Origin: an uncultured Bacillota bacterium
Lineage (GTDB): Bacteria; Bacillota; Clostridia; Caldicoprobacterales; UBA3941
Assembly (NCBI GenBank): GCA_937960725.1
Contig: CALGOY010000244.1
Location: 1-7,754, forward strand
Length of the DNA stretch: 7,754 nt
Direction: 5' to 3'
Of the stretch, positions 1 to 5,847 are shown piece by piece. How positions within the stretch are numbered: position 1 is the first letter of the stretch; each line of letters starts with the position of its first letter. Under the pieces are notes generated by a model. That model was given only the letters and a program-made list of their open reading frames with translations, was not told where the DNA came from and ran no database searches. The position numbers and the translations under genes were made by a program.

Positions 1-53
1 ATATGTGTTAATTCAAAAACTGCTTTTTTGAAATATTCATAGTTCCAATTCAT
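1..53 (-). CDS. N-terminal fragment of a minus-strand gene, possibly CheR-type methyltransferase
   Basis: An ATG at 53-51 opens a frame that runs off the left edge of the window, giving MNWNYEYFKKAVFELTH. A purine-rich ribosome binding site (AGGGGAAG) lies just upstream. The pattern YEYFKK..(8 or so)..LT resembles, from memory, the N-terminus of clostridial CheR chemotaxis methyltransferases, which methylate glutamates on chemoreceptors using S-adenosylmethionine. Only 17 codons are visible, so the name is tentative, but a coding start is well supported by the ATG, the ribosome binding site and its position after the terminator of the preceding operon. It begins about 65 bases after that terminator and therefore should have its own promoter. 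Confidence 0.5.
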   Translation of the reverse strand, partial: MNWNYEYFKKAVFELTH

Positions 54-93
54 AATAACTTCCCCTACCCCTCTTTTTTTGTAAGTCGCGCAC

Positions 94-122
94 CTTATAA
101 TGTATCATATTTGTTCACAAAA
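94..122 (-). promoter_or_regulatory. weak candidate promoter for the left-edge gene
   Basis: Reading the minus strand, TTTTGT (122-117) and TATAAG (99-94) are separated by 17 bases, upstream of the ATG at 53. The -35 part overlaps the T-tract of the upstream terminator, which is an economical but unproven layout. The -35 match is poor, so this is only a candidate. Confidence 0.25.
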
Positions 123-145
123 AAAAAGCCGTGAAATTCACGGCT
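119..145 (-). terminator. intrinsic terminator of the hutP-like/aroH/cmk/plsC/ispH-S1 operon
   Basis: On the minus strand an 8-bp perfect stem AGCCGTGA / TCACGGCT with a 3-base loop (145-127) is followed by an unbroken run of T (to 119). The hairpin has no T-run on the plus-strand side, so it acts on minus-strand transcripts. It lies about 65 bases after the ispH-S1 stop codon and separates that operon from the left-edge gene. Confidence 0.9.
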
Positions 146-169
146 CAATGTAAAGGGGGTCTCAATGTA
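144..169. repeat. short direct repeat CTCAATGTA x2
   Basis: The 9-mer CTCAATGTA occurs at 144-152 and again at 161-169 (17-base period) in the 3' untranslated region between the ispH-S1 stop and the terminator. The first copy overlaps the base of the terminator stem. No function is evident. Confidence 0.45.
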
Positions 170-210
170 TTTTGTGAGGTCATTATATATTATGGACTAA
201 TTTAATTTTT

Positions 211-2319
211 TTATTCATGATTTTCTGATTTACTCATTTGTTTTAATTCATCTGGGAAAAATTCTGCTAAAGGCACTGTCATTTCATCTGGTTCAGGCTC
301 GCTCTCATTCGTTTGTTGAGCTTTTTGAACTATTTTCTTATTTTCCTCTTTTTCTCTATCAATCAATAATTCTCTAATGCTCAAACCAATTCGTTGACGC
401 TGAGAATCCGACTCTAGCACCTTCGCCTCAACTTCGTCTCCGACTTGAAGCACGTCTGCCACTTTATTGATTCTCTTATCAGATATCTGAGAAATATGAA
501 GCAATCCATCTACTCCTGGCTCTAGTTCTACAAATGCTCCAAACGAAGTAATTCGGACTACTTTGCCTTTGACAACTGAACCTACTGGATATTTTTGTTC
601 CACATTTTCCCAAGGGTGCGGTAGAGTTTGTTTATATCCTAGGGATATTCTCTCCCTTTCTCTATCTACATTCAGGACAACAACCTCTACAGTTTCTCCC
701 TCTTTTAACACCTCACTAGGATGTCCAACATGACCCCATGACAAGTCTGAAATATGGACCAATCCGTCAACTCCTCCAATATCAACAAAGGCACCAAAAT
801 CGGTTATCCGCTTTACTACACCGGTAATTTTTTGACCTTCCTCGATAGAATTCCAAAGCTCTTCCCTTCTCTTTTGCTCTTCTTCTTCCAAAATAACTCT
901 TTGAGATGCGACTACACGCCTTCTTCTCCTATCTAACTCTATAATCCTAAGCCTTAATGTATTCCCAACGAATGTATTTAAATCTTCTACATAGTGCGTG
1001 GCTAAATGTGAAGCTGGAACAAATGCGCGAATTCCATTAATTTTTGCTGTAACGCCTCCTTTTACAGCTTCAGTACAAGCTCCTTCAAACTCTTTGCCTG
1101 ATTTAAATCCCTCTTCAAGCTCTTTCCATTTCAGCTCCATCTCTAGGGATTTTCTGGAAAGTATGACGTTGCCCTCCCCGTCATTTACCTTTACTACTTT
1201 TACTTCAATCTCGTCCCCTGGTTTGAATAGGTCAGATAAGCTCTGGCCTTCTTCTAATATAACTTCTTCTACAGGCAGAATACCATCAGATTTATATCCA
1301 ATATTTACAATAACTTCTGCATCATTTAAGGAAAGGACGGTTCCTTTTACCCTTTGTCCTGCCCTTAATCTTACCATTGTATCCTCAAAATCCTCCATGC
1401 TTGCTTCCAGTTTTTCTTGAGTAGCTTTAGCCTCGTTTACCAGATCTTTTTCATCTTGCTTTTCGTTTACAGTTTCTTGAAATTTTTGTTCTATTTCATT
1501 CATTTTCTCAACTACCTCCTTGATAATCCAATCAGGAGTCGATGCACCAGCTGTTATACCTACGACATCCTGTGGACTTATTACATTAGCATCAATATCT
1601 TTTGCCGTTTCAATTAAAAAAGTTCGTGGACAGTGGGTTTTACAAATGGAGTAAAGCTTCATAGTATTTGAGCTATTTTTGCCGCCGACGACCCACATAA
1701 CATCAGCGGATTTTGCAATGGATTCTGCTTCTTGTTGACGTTCCGCTGTAGTAGAGCAAATGGTATTGAATACTTCAAGCTGCTTGACTTTATTTTTTAC
1801 TTCATCCAAGACTTCATTCCATTTTTTATTTGTAATAGTTGTTTGGGCTACTAAGCATGCCTTTTCAATCTCCGGCAAATTTTTAGCTTCTTCTATATTA
1901 TTTATTATATATGCTGTCTCATTACACCATCCATTTATTCCAATAACCTCTGGGTGGCTTTTTTCTCCTACAACGATTATTTGGTAGCCTTCCCTATAGT
2001 ATCGTTCAACCAATTTGTGGATCCTCTTTACATACGGACAAGTTGCGTCGATATATTCAAGTTTTTTGTTGGTAATCTTATCATATATGCTCTTTCCTAC
2101 ACCATGGGAACGAATGACAACCGTGCCCTCAGAAATGTCATCGATTTTTTCTGCAACTTTAACTCCTTTCTTTTCCAACATTTCTACTACAGAAGGGTTA
2201 TGGATAATTGGTCCTAAAGTATATATGTTCTCTTTCTGGTTGAGATTTTCATAGACGGCATCGATAGCACGGCGTACGCCGAAGCAAAATCCAGCATTGC
2301 GAGCAACTATGATTTTCAA
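211..2319 (-). CDS. ispH: IspH (HMBPP reductase) fused to four-domain ribosomal protein S1-like protein
   Basis: The 702-residue protein joins two activities. Residues 1 to about 275 are 4-hydroxy-3-methylbut-2-enyl diphosphate reductase, the last enzyme of the MEP isoprenoid pathway, making IPP and DMAPP. The iron-sulfur cysteines C12, C94 and C188 are present, as are substrate-site H40, H72, H122, E124, the SSN motif at 216-218 and the GAST segment at 258-261. A charged, probably helical linker (about 275-318) leads to four S1 RNA-binding domains, about 320-390, 406-474, 495-563 and 580-650, the last two with classic FGAFV and DGL(V/L)HIS motifs. The tail is acidic. This fusion is known in Clostridia; S1 domains there help mRNA binding on the ribosome. 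The start is TTG, chosen because AAGGGGG (2333-2327) sits 7 bases before it and the IspH N-terminal [15 protein letters not shown] begins there. It is the last gene of its operon, 87 bases after plsC. A second possible internal start lies at the domain junction. Confidence 0.97.
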   Translation of the reverse strand: MKIIVARNAGFCFGVRRAIDAVYENLNQKENIYTLGPIIHNPSVVEMLEKKGVKVAEKIDDISEGTVVIRSHGVGKSIYDKITNKKLEYIDATCPYVKRIHKLVERYYREGYQIIVVGEKSHPEVIGINGWCNETAYIINNIEEAKNLPEIEKACLVAQTTITNKKWNEVLDEVKNKVKQLEVFNTICSTTAERQQEAESIAKSADVMWVVGGKNSSNTMKLYSICKTHCPRTFLIETAKDIDANVISPQDVVGITAGASTPDWIIKEVVEKMNEIEQKFQETVNEKQDEKDLVNEAKATQEKLEASMEDFEDTMVRLRAGQRVKGTVLSLNDAEVIVNIGYKSDGILPVEEVILEEGQSLSDLFKPGDEIEVKVVKVNDGEGNVILSRKSLEMELKWKELEEGFKSGKEFEGACTEAVKGGVTAKINGIRAFVPASHLATHYVEDLNTFVGNTLRLRIIELDRRRRRVVASQRVILEEEEQKRREELWNSIEEGQKITGVVKRITDFGAFVDIGGVDGLVHISDLSWGHVGHPSEVLKEGETVEVVVLNVDRERERISLGYKQTLPHPWENVEQKYPVGSVVKGKVVRITSFGAFVELEPGVDGLLHISQISDKRINKVADVLQVGDEVEAKVLESDSQRQRIGLSIRELLIDREKEENKKIVQKAQQTNESEPEPDEMTVPLAEFFPDELKQMSKSENHE
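1501..1521 (-). promoter_or_regulatory. internal Shine-Dalgarno and in-frame ATG at the IspH/S1 junction
   Basis: Within the ispH-S1 gene the minus strand carries AAGGAGGT (1521-1514), a perfect match to the anti-Shine-Dalgarno, followed after 10 bases by an in-frame ATG (1503-1501, codon 273). Starting here would give a 430-residue protein holding the linker and all four S1 domains without the IspH enzyme. The spacing is slightly long, and the bases also encode Lys-Glu-Val near the IspH C-terminus, so chance is possible. Confidence 0.4.
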
Positions 2320-2336
2320 CTAATTTCCCCCTTATA

Positions 2337-2356
2337 AAGCTTATCTCTATAAGCTT
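2337..2356 (-). promoter_or_regulatory. 5' untranslated hairpin in front of ispH-S1
   Basis: A perfect 8-bp inverted repeat AAGCTTAT / ATAAGCTT with a 4-base loop (AGAG on the minus strand) ends 3 bases before the AAGGGGG ribosome binding site of ispH. No T-run follows it on the minus strand, so it is not a terminator. If the candidate promoter at 2362-2390 is used, the hairpin would be at the extreme 5' end of the mRNA, a position known to protect messages from decay. That role is inferred. Confidence 0.5.
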
Positions 2357-2361
2357 CTATA

Positions 2362-2390
2362 TTTTTAGTGGAAATTCCTTCTTTTTTCAA
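2362..2390 (-). promoter_or_regulatory. candidate internal promoter for ispH-S1
   Basis: On the minus strand TTGAAA (2390-2385) and TAAAAA (2367-2362) are spaced by 17 bases in the 87-base gap between plsC and ispH-S1. The -35 matches consensus at 5 of 6 positions, the -10 at 4 of 6. The gap is the longest in the five-gene run, which fits a secondary promoter giving extra transcription of the S1 protein. The region is A/T-rich, so chance matches are likely. Confidence 0.4.
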
Positions 2391-2406
2391 AAAAAATAAA
2401 ATTGTA

Positions 2407-3000
2407 TTATGCAACATCTGCTGAATTTAATAAGCTTTTTAGTGCCTCTTCCATTTCTAAGGTCATTTCCTCCAGCAATTGTGTACTAGATTTTCTTTCA
2501 TAATATTTATTAAAATCTAATGGTTTTCCTATCTTTACTTTAATAGGCTTAAATATTTTATAATCACCTATTATGGCTATAGGCACTGTTTGAGCTTTAG
2601 CTTTATGAGCAATTGCGGCTACTCCATGGGAAAAGGTTCTAATTTTACCGCTTTTATTCCTCGTTCCTTCTGGAAAAATTCCAAATACTTTTTCCTCTTT
2701 TAACACTTTTAAAGAGTTTTTTATTGCAGATAAATCCGCTGTACCTCTCCTTACGGGAAAAGCTCCTAGTTTTTTTAACAACCAACTAAAAATAGGAAAC
2801 TTAAATAATTCCACTTTGGCCATAAAAAAAACTTGTCTCGGCAGTATACAACCAATTAAAATTGGATCCATTAACGAAAAATGATTAGAAAATACGATGG
2901 TTTTACCTTGTTGAGGAAAATTCTCATAGCCTTCTATTTGGGGGCGATATAGTAGATAAATTATCGGTTTTATAATCGCTTTAGCTATCGAATATAGCAA
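2407..3000 (-). CDS. plsC: 1-acyl-sn-glycerol-3-phosphate acyltransferase (PlsC family)
   Basis: This 197-residue membrane-associated enzyme should transfer a fatty acyl group to lysophosphatidic acid to make phosphatidic acid, the precursor of membrane phospholipids. The catalytic HX4D motif is NHFSLMDP (39-46, His40 and Asp45). The glycerol-phosphate binding motifs follow: AFPVRR (80-85) and FPEGTRN (109-115), then the late motif VPIAI (139-143). The N-terminus has a hydrophobic stretch (about 5-18) consistent with membrane contact. The length is normal for short bacterial PlsC proteins. The start is a TTG placed 5 bases after a very strong GGAGGAGGGG (3015-3006). It lies 24 bases downstream of cmk and is clearly in the same operon; cmk-plsC-ispH adjacency is typical of Clostridia. 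Confidence 0.93.
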   Translation of the reverse strand: MLYSIAKAIIKPIIYLLYRPQIEGYENFPQQGKTIVFSNHFSLMDPILIGCILPRQVFFMAKVELFKFPIFSWLLKKLGAFPVRRGTADLSAIKNSLKVLKEEKVFGIFPEGTRNKSGKIRTFSHGVAAIAHKAKAQTVPIAIIGDYKIFKPIKVKIGKPLDFNKYYERKSSTQLLEEMTLEMEEALKSLLNSADVA

Positions 3001-3024
3001 TCAAACCCCTCCTCCACAGCTAAT

Positions 3025-3690
3025 TCACTGTTTTATATAAGCCAAAATTTTATTTACAACCCCATCGATAGATAGATGGGTTGTATCTATTAGTACTGCA
3101 TCCCCAGCTTTTTTTAATGGGGCAAAACTCCGATTACTGTCATTCAAATCTCTTTCCTTAATTTCAGTCATTACATCTTCCAGTGTAATCGCCTTTCCAC
3201 TTTTTTGCATTTCCTCCCATCTTCGCCTGGCCCTTTCCTCTATCGTTGCAGTTAGAAAAAATTTATAGCTGGCATCAGGAAGGACAAAAGTTCCGATATC
3301 TCTTCCATCTACTACGATTGGCCTCTCCGAAGCTATTTTTCTCTGTATTTCCACTAGCTTCATCCTTACCTCAGGTATAACAGCTATACAGGAAGCTGCT
3401 TTTGATACTTCAGGCGTTCGAATGTTAGCGGTAACATCTTTTCCATCCAGTAATACAATCTGTTGTTTGCCCTTATAATCTACTTCAATATCTGTTGTAT
3501 CAAGACATCTTATAACTTGTTCTTTATCCCTCGGATCTATATTGCTCTCTAAAACTTTTAAAGCCACAGCTCTGTACATTGCACCTGTATCTAAATAAAA
3601 GATATTTAGTTTTTCTGCTATTAGCTTTGCAATAGTGCTTTTTCCTGCACCAGCAGGTCCATCAATTGCTATAGTCAGATGTTTTTTCAT
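3025..3690 (-). CDS. cmk: cytidylate kinase
   Basis: Cytidylate kinase phosphorylates CMP and dCMP with ATP, recycling CMP released by RNA decay and phospholipid synthesis. The P-loop GPAGAGKST is at 11-19, the CMP-binding segment YLDTGAMYR at 32-40, RTPEVS at 91-96, VDGRDIGT at 127-134 and the lid-type motif RDLNDSNR at 180-187. All are characteristic of bacterial Cmk, and the 221-residue length is standard. An ATG four codons upstream (3702) is in frame, but the ribosome binding site GGAGGT falls inside those codons and is well placed for the ATG at 3690, so 3690 is chosen. The gene is 17 bases after aroH and 24 before plsC, which also consumes or yields CMP-linked lipid intermediates downstream. 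Confidence 0.96.
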   Translation of the reverse strand: MKKHLTIAIDGPAGAGKSTIAKLIAEKLNIFYLDTGAMYRAVALKVLESNIDPRDKEQVIRCLDTTDIEVDYKGKQQIVLLDGKDVTANIRTPEVSKAASCIAVIPEVRMKLVEIQRKIASERPIVVDGRDIGTFVLPDASYKFFLTATIEERARRRWEEMQKSGKAITLEDVMTEIKERDLNDSNRSFAPLKKAGDAVLIDTTHLSIDGVVNKILAYIKQ

Positions 3691-3707
3691 CGCTACCTCC
3701 ATTAAAT

Positions 3708-4070
3708 TTAATCTAAGTTTAAATCGGGTCTGAGAGATTTAGCTTTTTCTAAATAGACATGCTTTATCGGACGGAGAGCTGGTCCTTGAATATGCATAAG
3801 AACCCGAATGCACATTTCTAAACTGCCTTCAACAAACATCTCTTGACAACAAAAAAGCGGTATATCTGTCATACCAATATTGCGGGCAGCCACTGCAGGG
3901 TATTGTGATTTTATATCACGGGTAGAACTAAAAATGATACTGACTATATCATCGTAGGATATATTATTTCTATCCAGGATTTCATTTAATAATTTAGTCG
4001 TCTTCTCAATAATCTCCTCAGGAGTATCTTTTTCAACGGTTATAGCGCCCCGGATTGCTTGAAAATACAT
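3708..4070 (-). CDS. aroH: chorismate mutase, AroH type
   Basis: This 120-residue protein should convert chorismate to prephenate, the branch step to phenylalanine and tyrosine. It matches the trimeric AroH fold of Bacillus subtilis rather than the helical AroQ fold: QAIRGAITVEKDT at the N-terminus, CCQEM near 74-78, CIRVLMHIQ near 87-95, HVYLEKAKSLRPDL at 104-117. The active-site residues known from the B. subtilis enzyme are identifiable: Arg7, Arg63, Cys74 or 75, Glu77, Arg89 and Tyr106, with one-residue shifts due to small gaps. It is slightly shorter than the 127-residue Bacillus enzyme because it lacks the C-terminal tail. The ribosome binding site GGGGAGGGG (4087-4079) supports the ATG at 4070. 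It is 19 bases after the HutP-like gene. Confidence 0.95.
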   Translation of the reverse strand: MYFQAIRGAITVEKDTPEEIIEKTTKLLNEILDRNNISYDDIVSIIFSSTRDIKSQYPAVAARNIGMTDIPLFCCQEMFVEGSLEMCIRVLMHIQGPALRPIKHVYLEKAKSLRPDLNLD

Positions 4071-4089
4071 TCTTTATACCCCTCCCCTA

Positions 4090-4503
4090 TCACACCGCTC
4101 TATGGCCAAGTCCGATAGATATTTCATTTAAATGAAGCAAGCCAATTCCAAAAAACAATGCAACGCTGATATGGTCATTGTAGCGCGCTATACCTATTTT
4201 CCCTCCAACATTTAAACCTACAGCTTTAAGCATGACCTGGGATATCGCCTCTCTCGCAGCTCCTGCTACTGCGCCTTCTTCAGCATGGGAATCGCTTATG
4301 ACTCCTTCCCTTTTAGCAGCTACTACCGTTCTTTCAATTATCTTGTTTATTGAAGATATAAATTCGCCGCCGAAATCTACTGCTGCTGTATATATACCTG
4401 ATTTAAGCAGTTCTTCCTTTAATCGGTTCTCTTCTTCCCGATTTTTTGTCAAGCTCATCTGTATAGCACACCTAGCCACTTCCCTACTTCCAAAACTGTC
4501 CAT
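4090..4503 (-). CDS. HutP-like regulatory protein
   Basis: The 137-residue protein resembles HutP, the RNA-binding antiterminator that in Bacillus subtilis senses histidine and magnesium and controls the hut operon. Similarity is seen in SDSHAEEGAVAGAAREA (70-86), matching the metal-binding helix of HutP, and in VGLNVGGKIGIAR..HISVALFFGIGLLHLNE..IGLGH (95-134), matching its beta-sheet core. His73 is kept, but position 77 is glycine rather than histidine, and the position of the third HutP metal ligand, His138, appears to be Asn126. There are no hut genes nearby, so histidine use is not implied; the ligand and RNA target are unknown. A longer frame opens at 4578, but AAGGAGGGG (4517-4509) is 5 bases before the ATG at 4503, and the upstream segment overlaps the operon promoter, so the short form is chosen. 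It is the first gene of the five-gene operon. Confidence 0.8.
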   Translation of the reverse strand: MDSFGSREVARCAIQMSLTKNREEENRLKEELLKSGIYTAAVDFGGEFISSINKIIERTVVAAKREGVISDSHAEEGAVAGAAREAISQVMLKAVGLNVGGKIGIARYNDHISVALFFGIGLLHLNEISIGLGHRAV

Positions 4504-4549
4504 GAAATCCCCTCCTTTTTTAGCAATTTTCATGCTCTCGCCCACCATA

Positions 4550-4578
4550 ATTATAAGGCGGCTAACTATCTTGTACAA
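4550..4578 (-). promoter_or_regulatory. promoter of the hutP-like/aroH/cmk/plsC/ispH-S1 operon
   Basis: On the minus strand a perfect -10 TATAAT (4555-4550) lies 17 bases after TTGTAC (4578-4573), a moderate -35. Transcription would start near 4543, leaving about 40 bases of leader before the HutP-like ATG. The -35 is embedded in a palindrome (4564-4584), suggesting control by a DNA-binding protein. Confidence 0.65.
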
Positions 4579-4584
4579 GTAGTT
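4564..4584. promoter_or_regulatory. palindrome over the -35 element, candidate operator
   Basis: The core CTTGTACAAG (4570-4579) is a perfect 10-bp palindrome. AACTA (4564-4568) and TAGTT (4580-4584) extend it on each side, with one extra base (4569) on the left. It covers the -35 of the operon promoter, a classic place for a repressor. Which protein binds is not known. Confidence 0.45.
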
Positions 4585-4610
4585 TTCAGCAAAAATAATA
4601 ATTAAGCCTA

Positions 4611-5099
4611 TCAGCTACCATAAAAAGGTGGCATTCGATAAAATTTATTTACTAAGACTATCCTTTCTGGAAAACTTTCTGAAACTGTAGATGAAGTTAT
4701 GTTCTCAATAAATATCTCTCGGGGCAGGCCTGGTGAGCTAGTAGCATCTATTTCTATAACATCCCCTGCAAATAGCTGTATATAAACAGGGCTTCCTGCT
4801 GTTATTCTACCAATTTTAATTCCATTCTTCAAAATCCAAACATCTTCATGCTCCGAAATATCGCCATAGATACGTAAAAGCTTATAAATTGGTTTATCCT
4901 GCTTGGAAAATAAATTTTCTTCCATCTTATACACGGAGTTTAGAAATCTATTTCCTACATCATAATAGAGTAAAGTTTGGGCTGTTATCACCAGCAACAG
5001 CATAAAAATAAAGCATATTCTAAGTCTTTTTTCTATTTTATTTATAATTGTTAAAATCCTATTATCTTGTTCTTGACTTAAAATTCTCTTTCTTTTCAT
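4611..5099 (-). CDS. single-pass membrane protein of unknown function
   Basis: I do not recognise a family. Counted from the ATG at 5099 the protein has 162 residues: a very basic N-terminus (MKRKR, more Lys/Arg to residue 27), one hydrophobic segment at about 28-46 suitable as a membrane anchor, then a roughly 115-residue domain. By the positive-inside rule that domain would lie outside the cell. It begins with a helical-looking part (50-80) and continues with short alternating hydrophobic stretches (VWILKNGIKIGRI at 87-99, VYIQLFAGDVIEID at 105-118, IVLVNKFYRMPPF at 147-159), suggesting a small beta domain. A GTG four codons earlier (5111) is an alternative start; the ribosome binding site is weak (GAGAG) for both. 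It lies 87 bases after the histidine phosphatase and probably shares its transcript. No conserved catalytic residues are obvious. Confidence 0.75.
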   Translation of the reverse strand: MKRKRILSQEQDNRILTIINKIEKRLRICFIFMLLLVITAQTLLYYDVGNRFLNSVYKMEENLFSKQDKPIYKLLRIYGDISEHEDVWILKNGIKIGRITAGSPVYIQLFAGDVIEIDATSSPGLPREIFIENITSSTVSESFPERIVLVNKFYRMPPFYGS

Positions 5100-5198
5100 G
5101 TTCAAACACACTCTCTACCGCTATCAAATCAATCTATATCCTAACCATATAAATCATTAAATATTCCATATCTATGTATTTAAAATTTTAATCTTATC

Positions 5199-5801
5199 CT
5201 AAAAGTAAAATCGGTTATTCAGAAAAATTATGCGGCTTCTATCCTGGGAAAGTTCTATCAGGCTTAAGCTGGTATTATCCAATCGGATTCGGTTTATATA
5301 TTTAAGTGGCATATCTAACAGCTCTAAAATTAATATTTTACAGATTAAGGCATGGGATACAATCAGGATATCTTCATCTTGTTTACTATGGTTTTTGTTT
5401 AATCCTTGGATAAAGTTTCGAACCCTATTGGCTGCGCAACTAATAGATTCGCCGTTTGGTGATTTAAACTTTATATCCCTATTCCACATATCTAGCTGAC
5501 CTGGATATTTTTCTTCTATTTCTTTCAATGTAAGTCCCTCCCACTCTCCGAAAGATACCTCCCTCAAGAGAGGGGATACTATAGGCACAAGATTAATTCT
5601 ATTAGCTATTATTTTAGCAGTTTCATAAGCACGATCCAGATCGCTAGAATAAATATGTTTTATTGCTTTACCTTCCAAATATCTTCCCAATCTCAGAGCC
5701 TGTTGCCGTCCCCTATCCGTTAGACCTATATTTTGACTACCTTGAGTTTTCCCTTGTTTGTTCCATTCGGTTTCCCCATGTCGAACTATATATACTAGCA
5801 T
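5199..5801 (-). CDS. histidine phosphatase family protein (phosphoglycerate mutase-like / CobC-PhoE type)
   Basis: This 200-residue cytosolic protein belongs to the histidine phosphatase superfamily, which transfers phosphate through a phosphohistidine. The catalytic RHGETEWN motif is at 7-14 (Arg7, His8). Other expected residues are Arg57 in SSDLDRAYETA (52-62), Glu81 in LREVSFGEWEG (79-89) and the second histidine, His150, in IVSHA (147-151). The PNGES motif (115-119) and the length are like alpha-ribazole phosphatases (CobC) and broad-specificity PhoE-type phosphatases, rather than the longer glycolytic mutase GpmA. No cobalamin genes are adjacent, so the substrate is undetermined. AGGAGG (5814-5809) is 7 bases before the ATG. 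The gene starts just after a terminator-like hairpin at the end of the RpiR-type gene, with no room for a promoter between them. Confidence 0.92.
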   Translation of the reverse strand: MLVYIVRHGETEWNKQGKTQGSQNIGLTDRGRQQALRLGRYLEGKAIKHIYSSDLDRAYETAKIIANRINLVPIVSPLLREVSFGEWEGLTLKEIEEKYPGQLDMWNRDIKFKSPNGESISCAANRVRNFIQGLNKNHSKQDEDILIVSHALICKILILELLDMPLKYINRIRLDNTSLSLIELSQDRSRIIFLNNRFYF

Positions 5802-5819
5802 GGAAAATCCTCCTGAAGC

Positions 5820-5847
5820 AAAAATAAAACCGGGATTAGCTGCCCGG
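5820..5847 (-). terminator. terminator-like hairpin overlapping the rpiR-type stop codon
   Basis: On the minus strand CCGGG (5847-5843) and CCCGG (5834-5830) form a 5-bp GC-only stem, extendable by G-U pairs, with an 8-base loop, followed by TTTTATTTTT (5829-5820). The rising arm lies in the last codons of the regulator (Pro-Gly-Ser) and the loop contains its TAA. The ribosome binding site of the next gene begins 5 bases after the T-tract, so it may act as a partial terminator or attenuator. Confidence 0.7.

Noticed and set aside
998..1420. 140-codon plus-strand open frame opposite ispH-S1
   Set aside because: It lies antisense to the S1 domains, which are unmistakable on the minus strand; composition is Ser/Phe/Pro-rich as expected from an antisense shadow.
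3691..3702. Cmk start four codons upstream (ATG at 3702)
   Set aside because: The GGAGGT ribosome binding site for the ATG at 3690 lies within those codons.
4232..4582. 116-codon plus-strand open frame opposite the HutP-like gene
   Set aside because: Antisense shadow of a gene with clear family similarity and ribosome binding site; it also covers the operon promoter.
4608..4617. Two UAG triplets four bases apart on the minus strand, like a HutP RNA site
   Set aside because: HutP sites normally have more NAG repeats and lie before a terminator; this pair straddles the stop codon of the upstream gene and lies upstream of the operon start, so chance is more likely.
5102..5198. Possible promoter or terminator between the phosphatase and the membrane protein
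   Set aside because: The region is AT-rich with repeated GGATA-like words but shows no well-spaced -35/-10 pair and no hairpin with T-run; co-transcription is the simplest reading.
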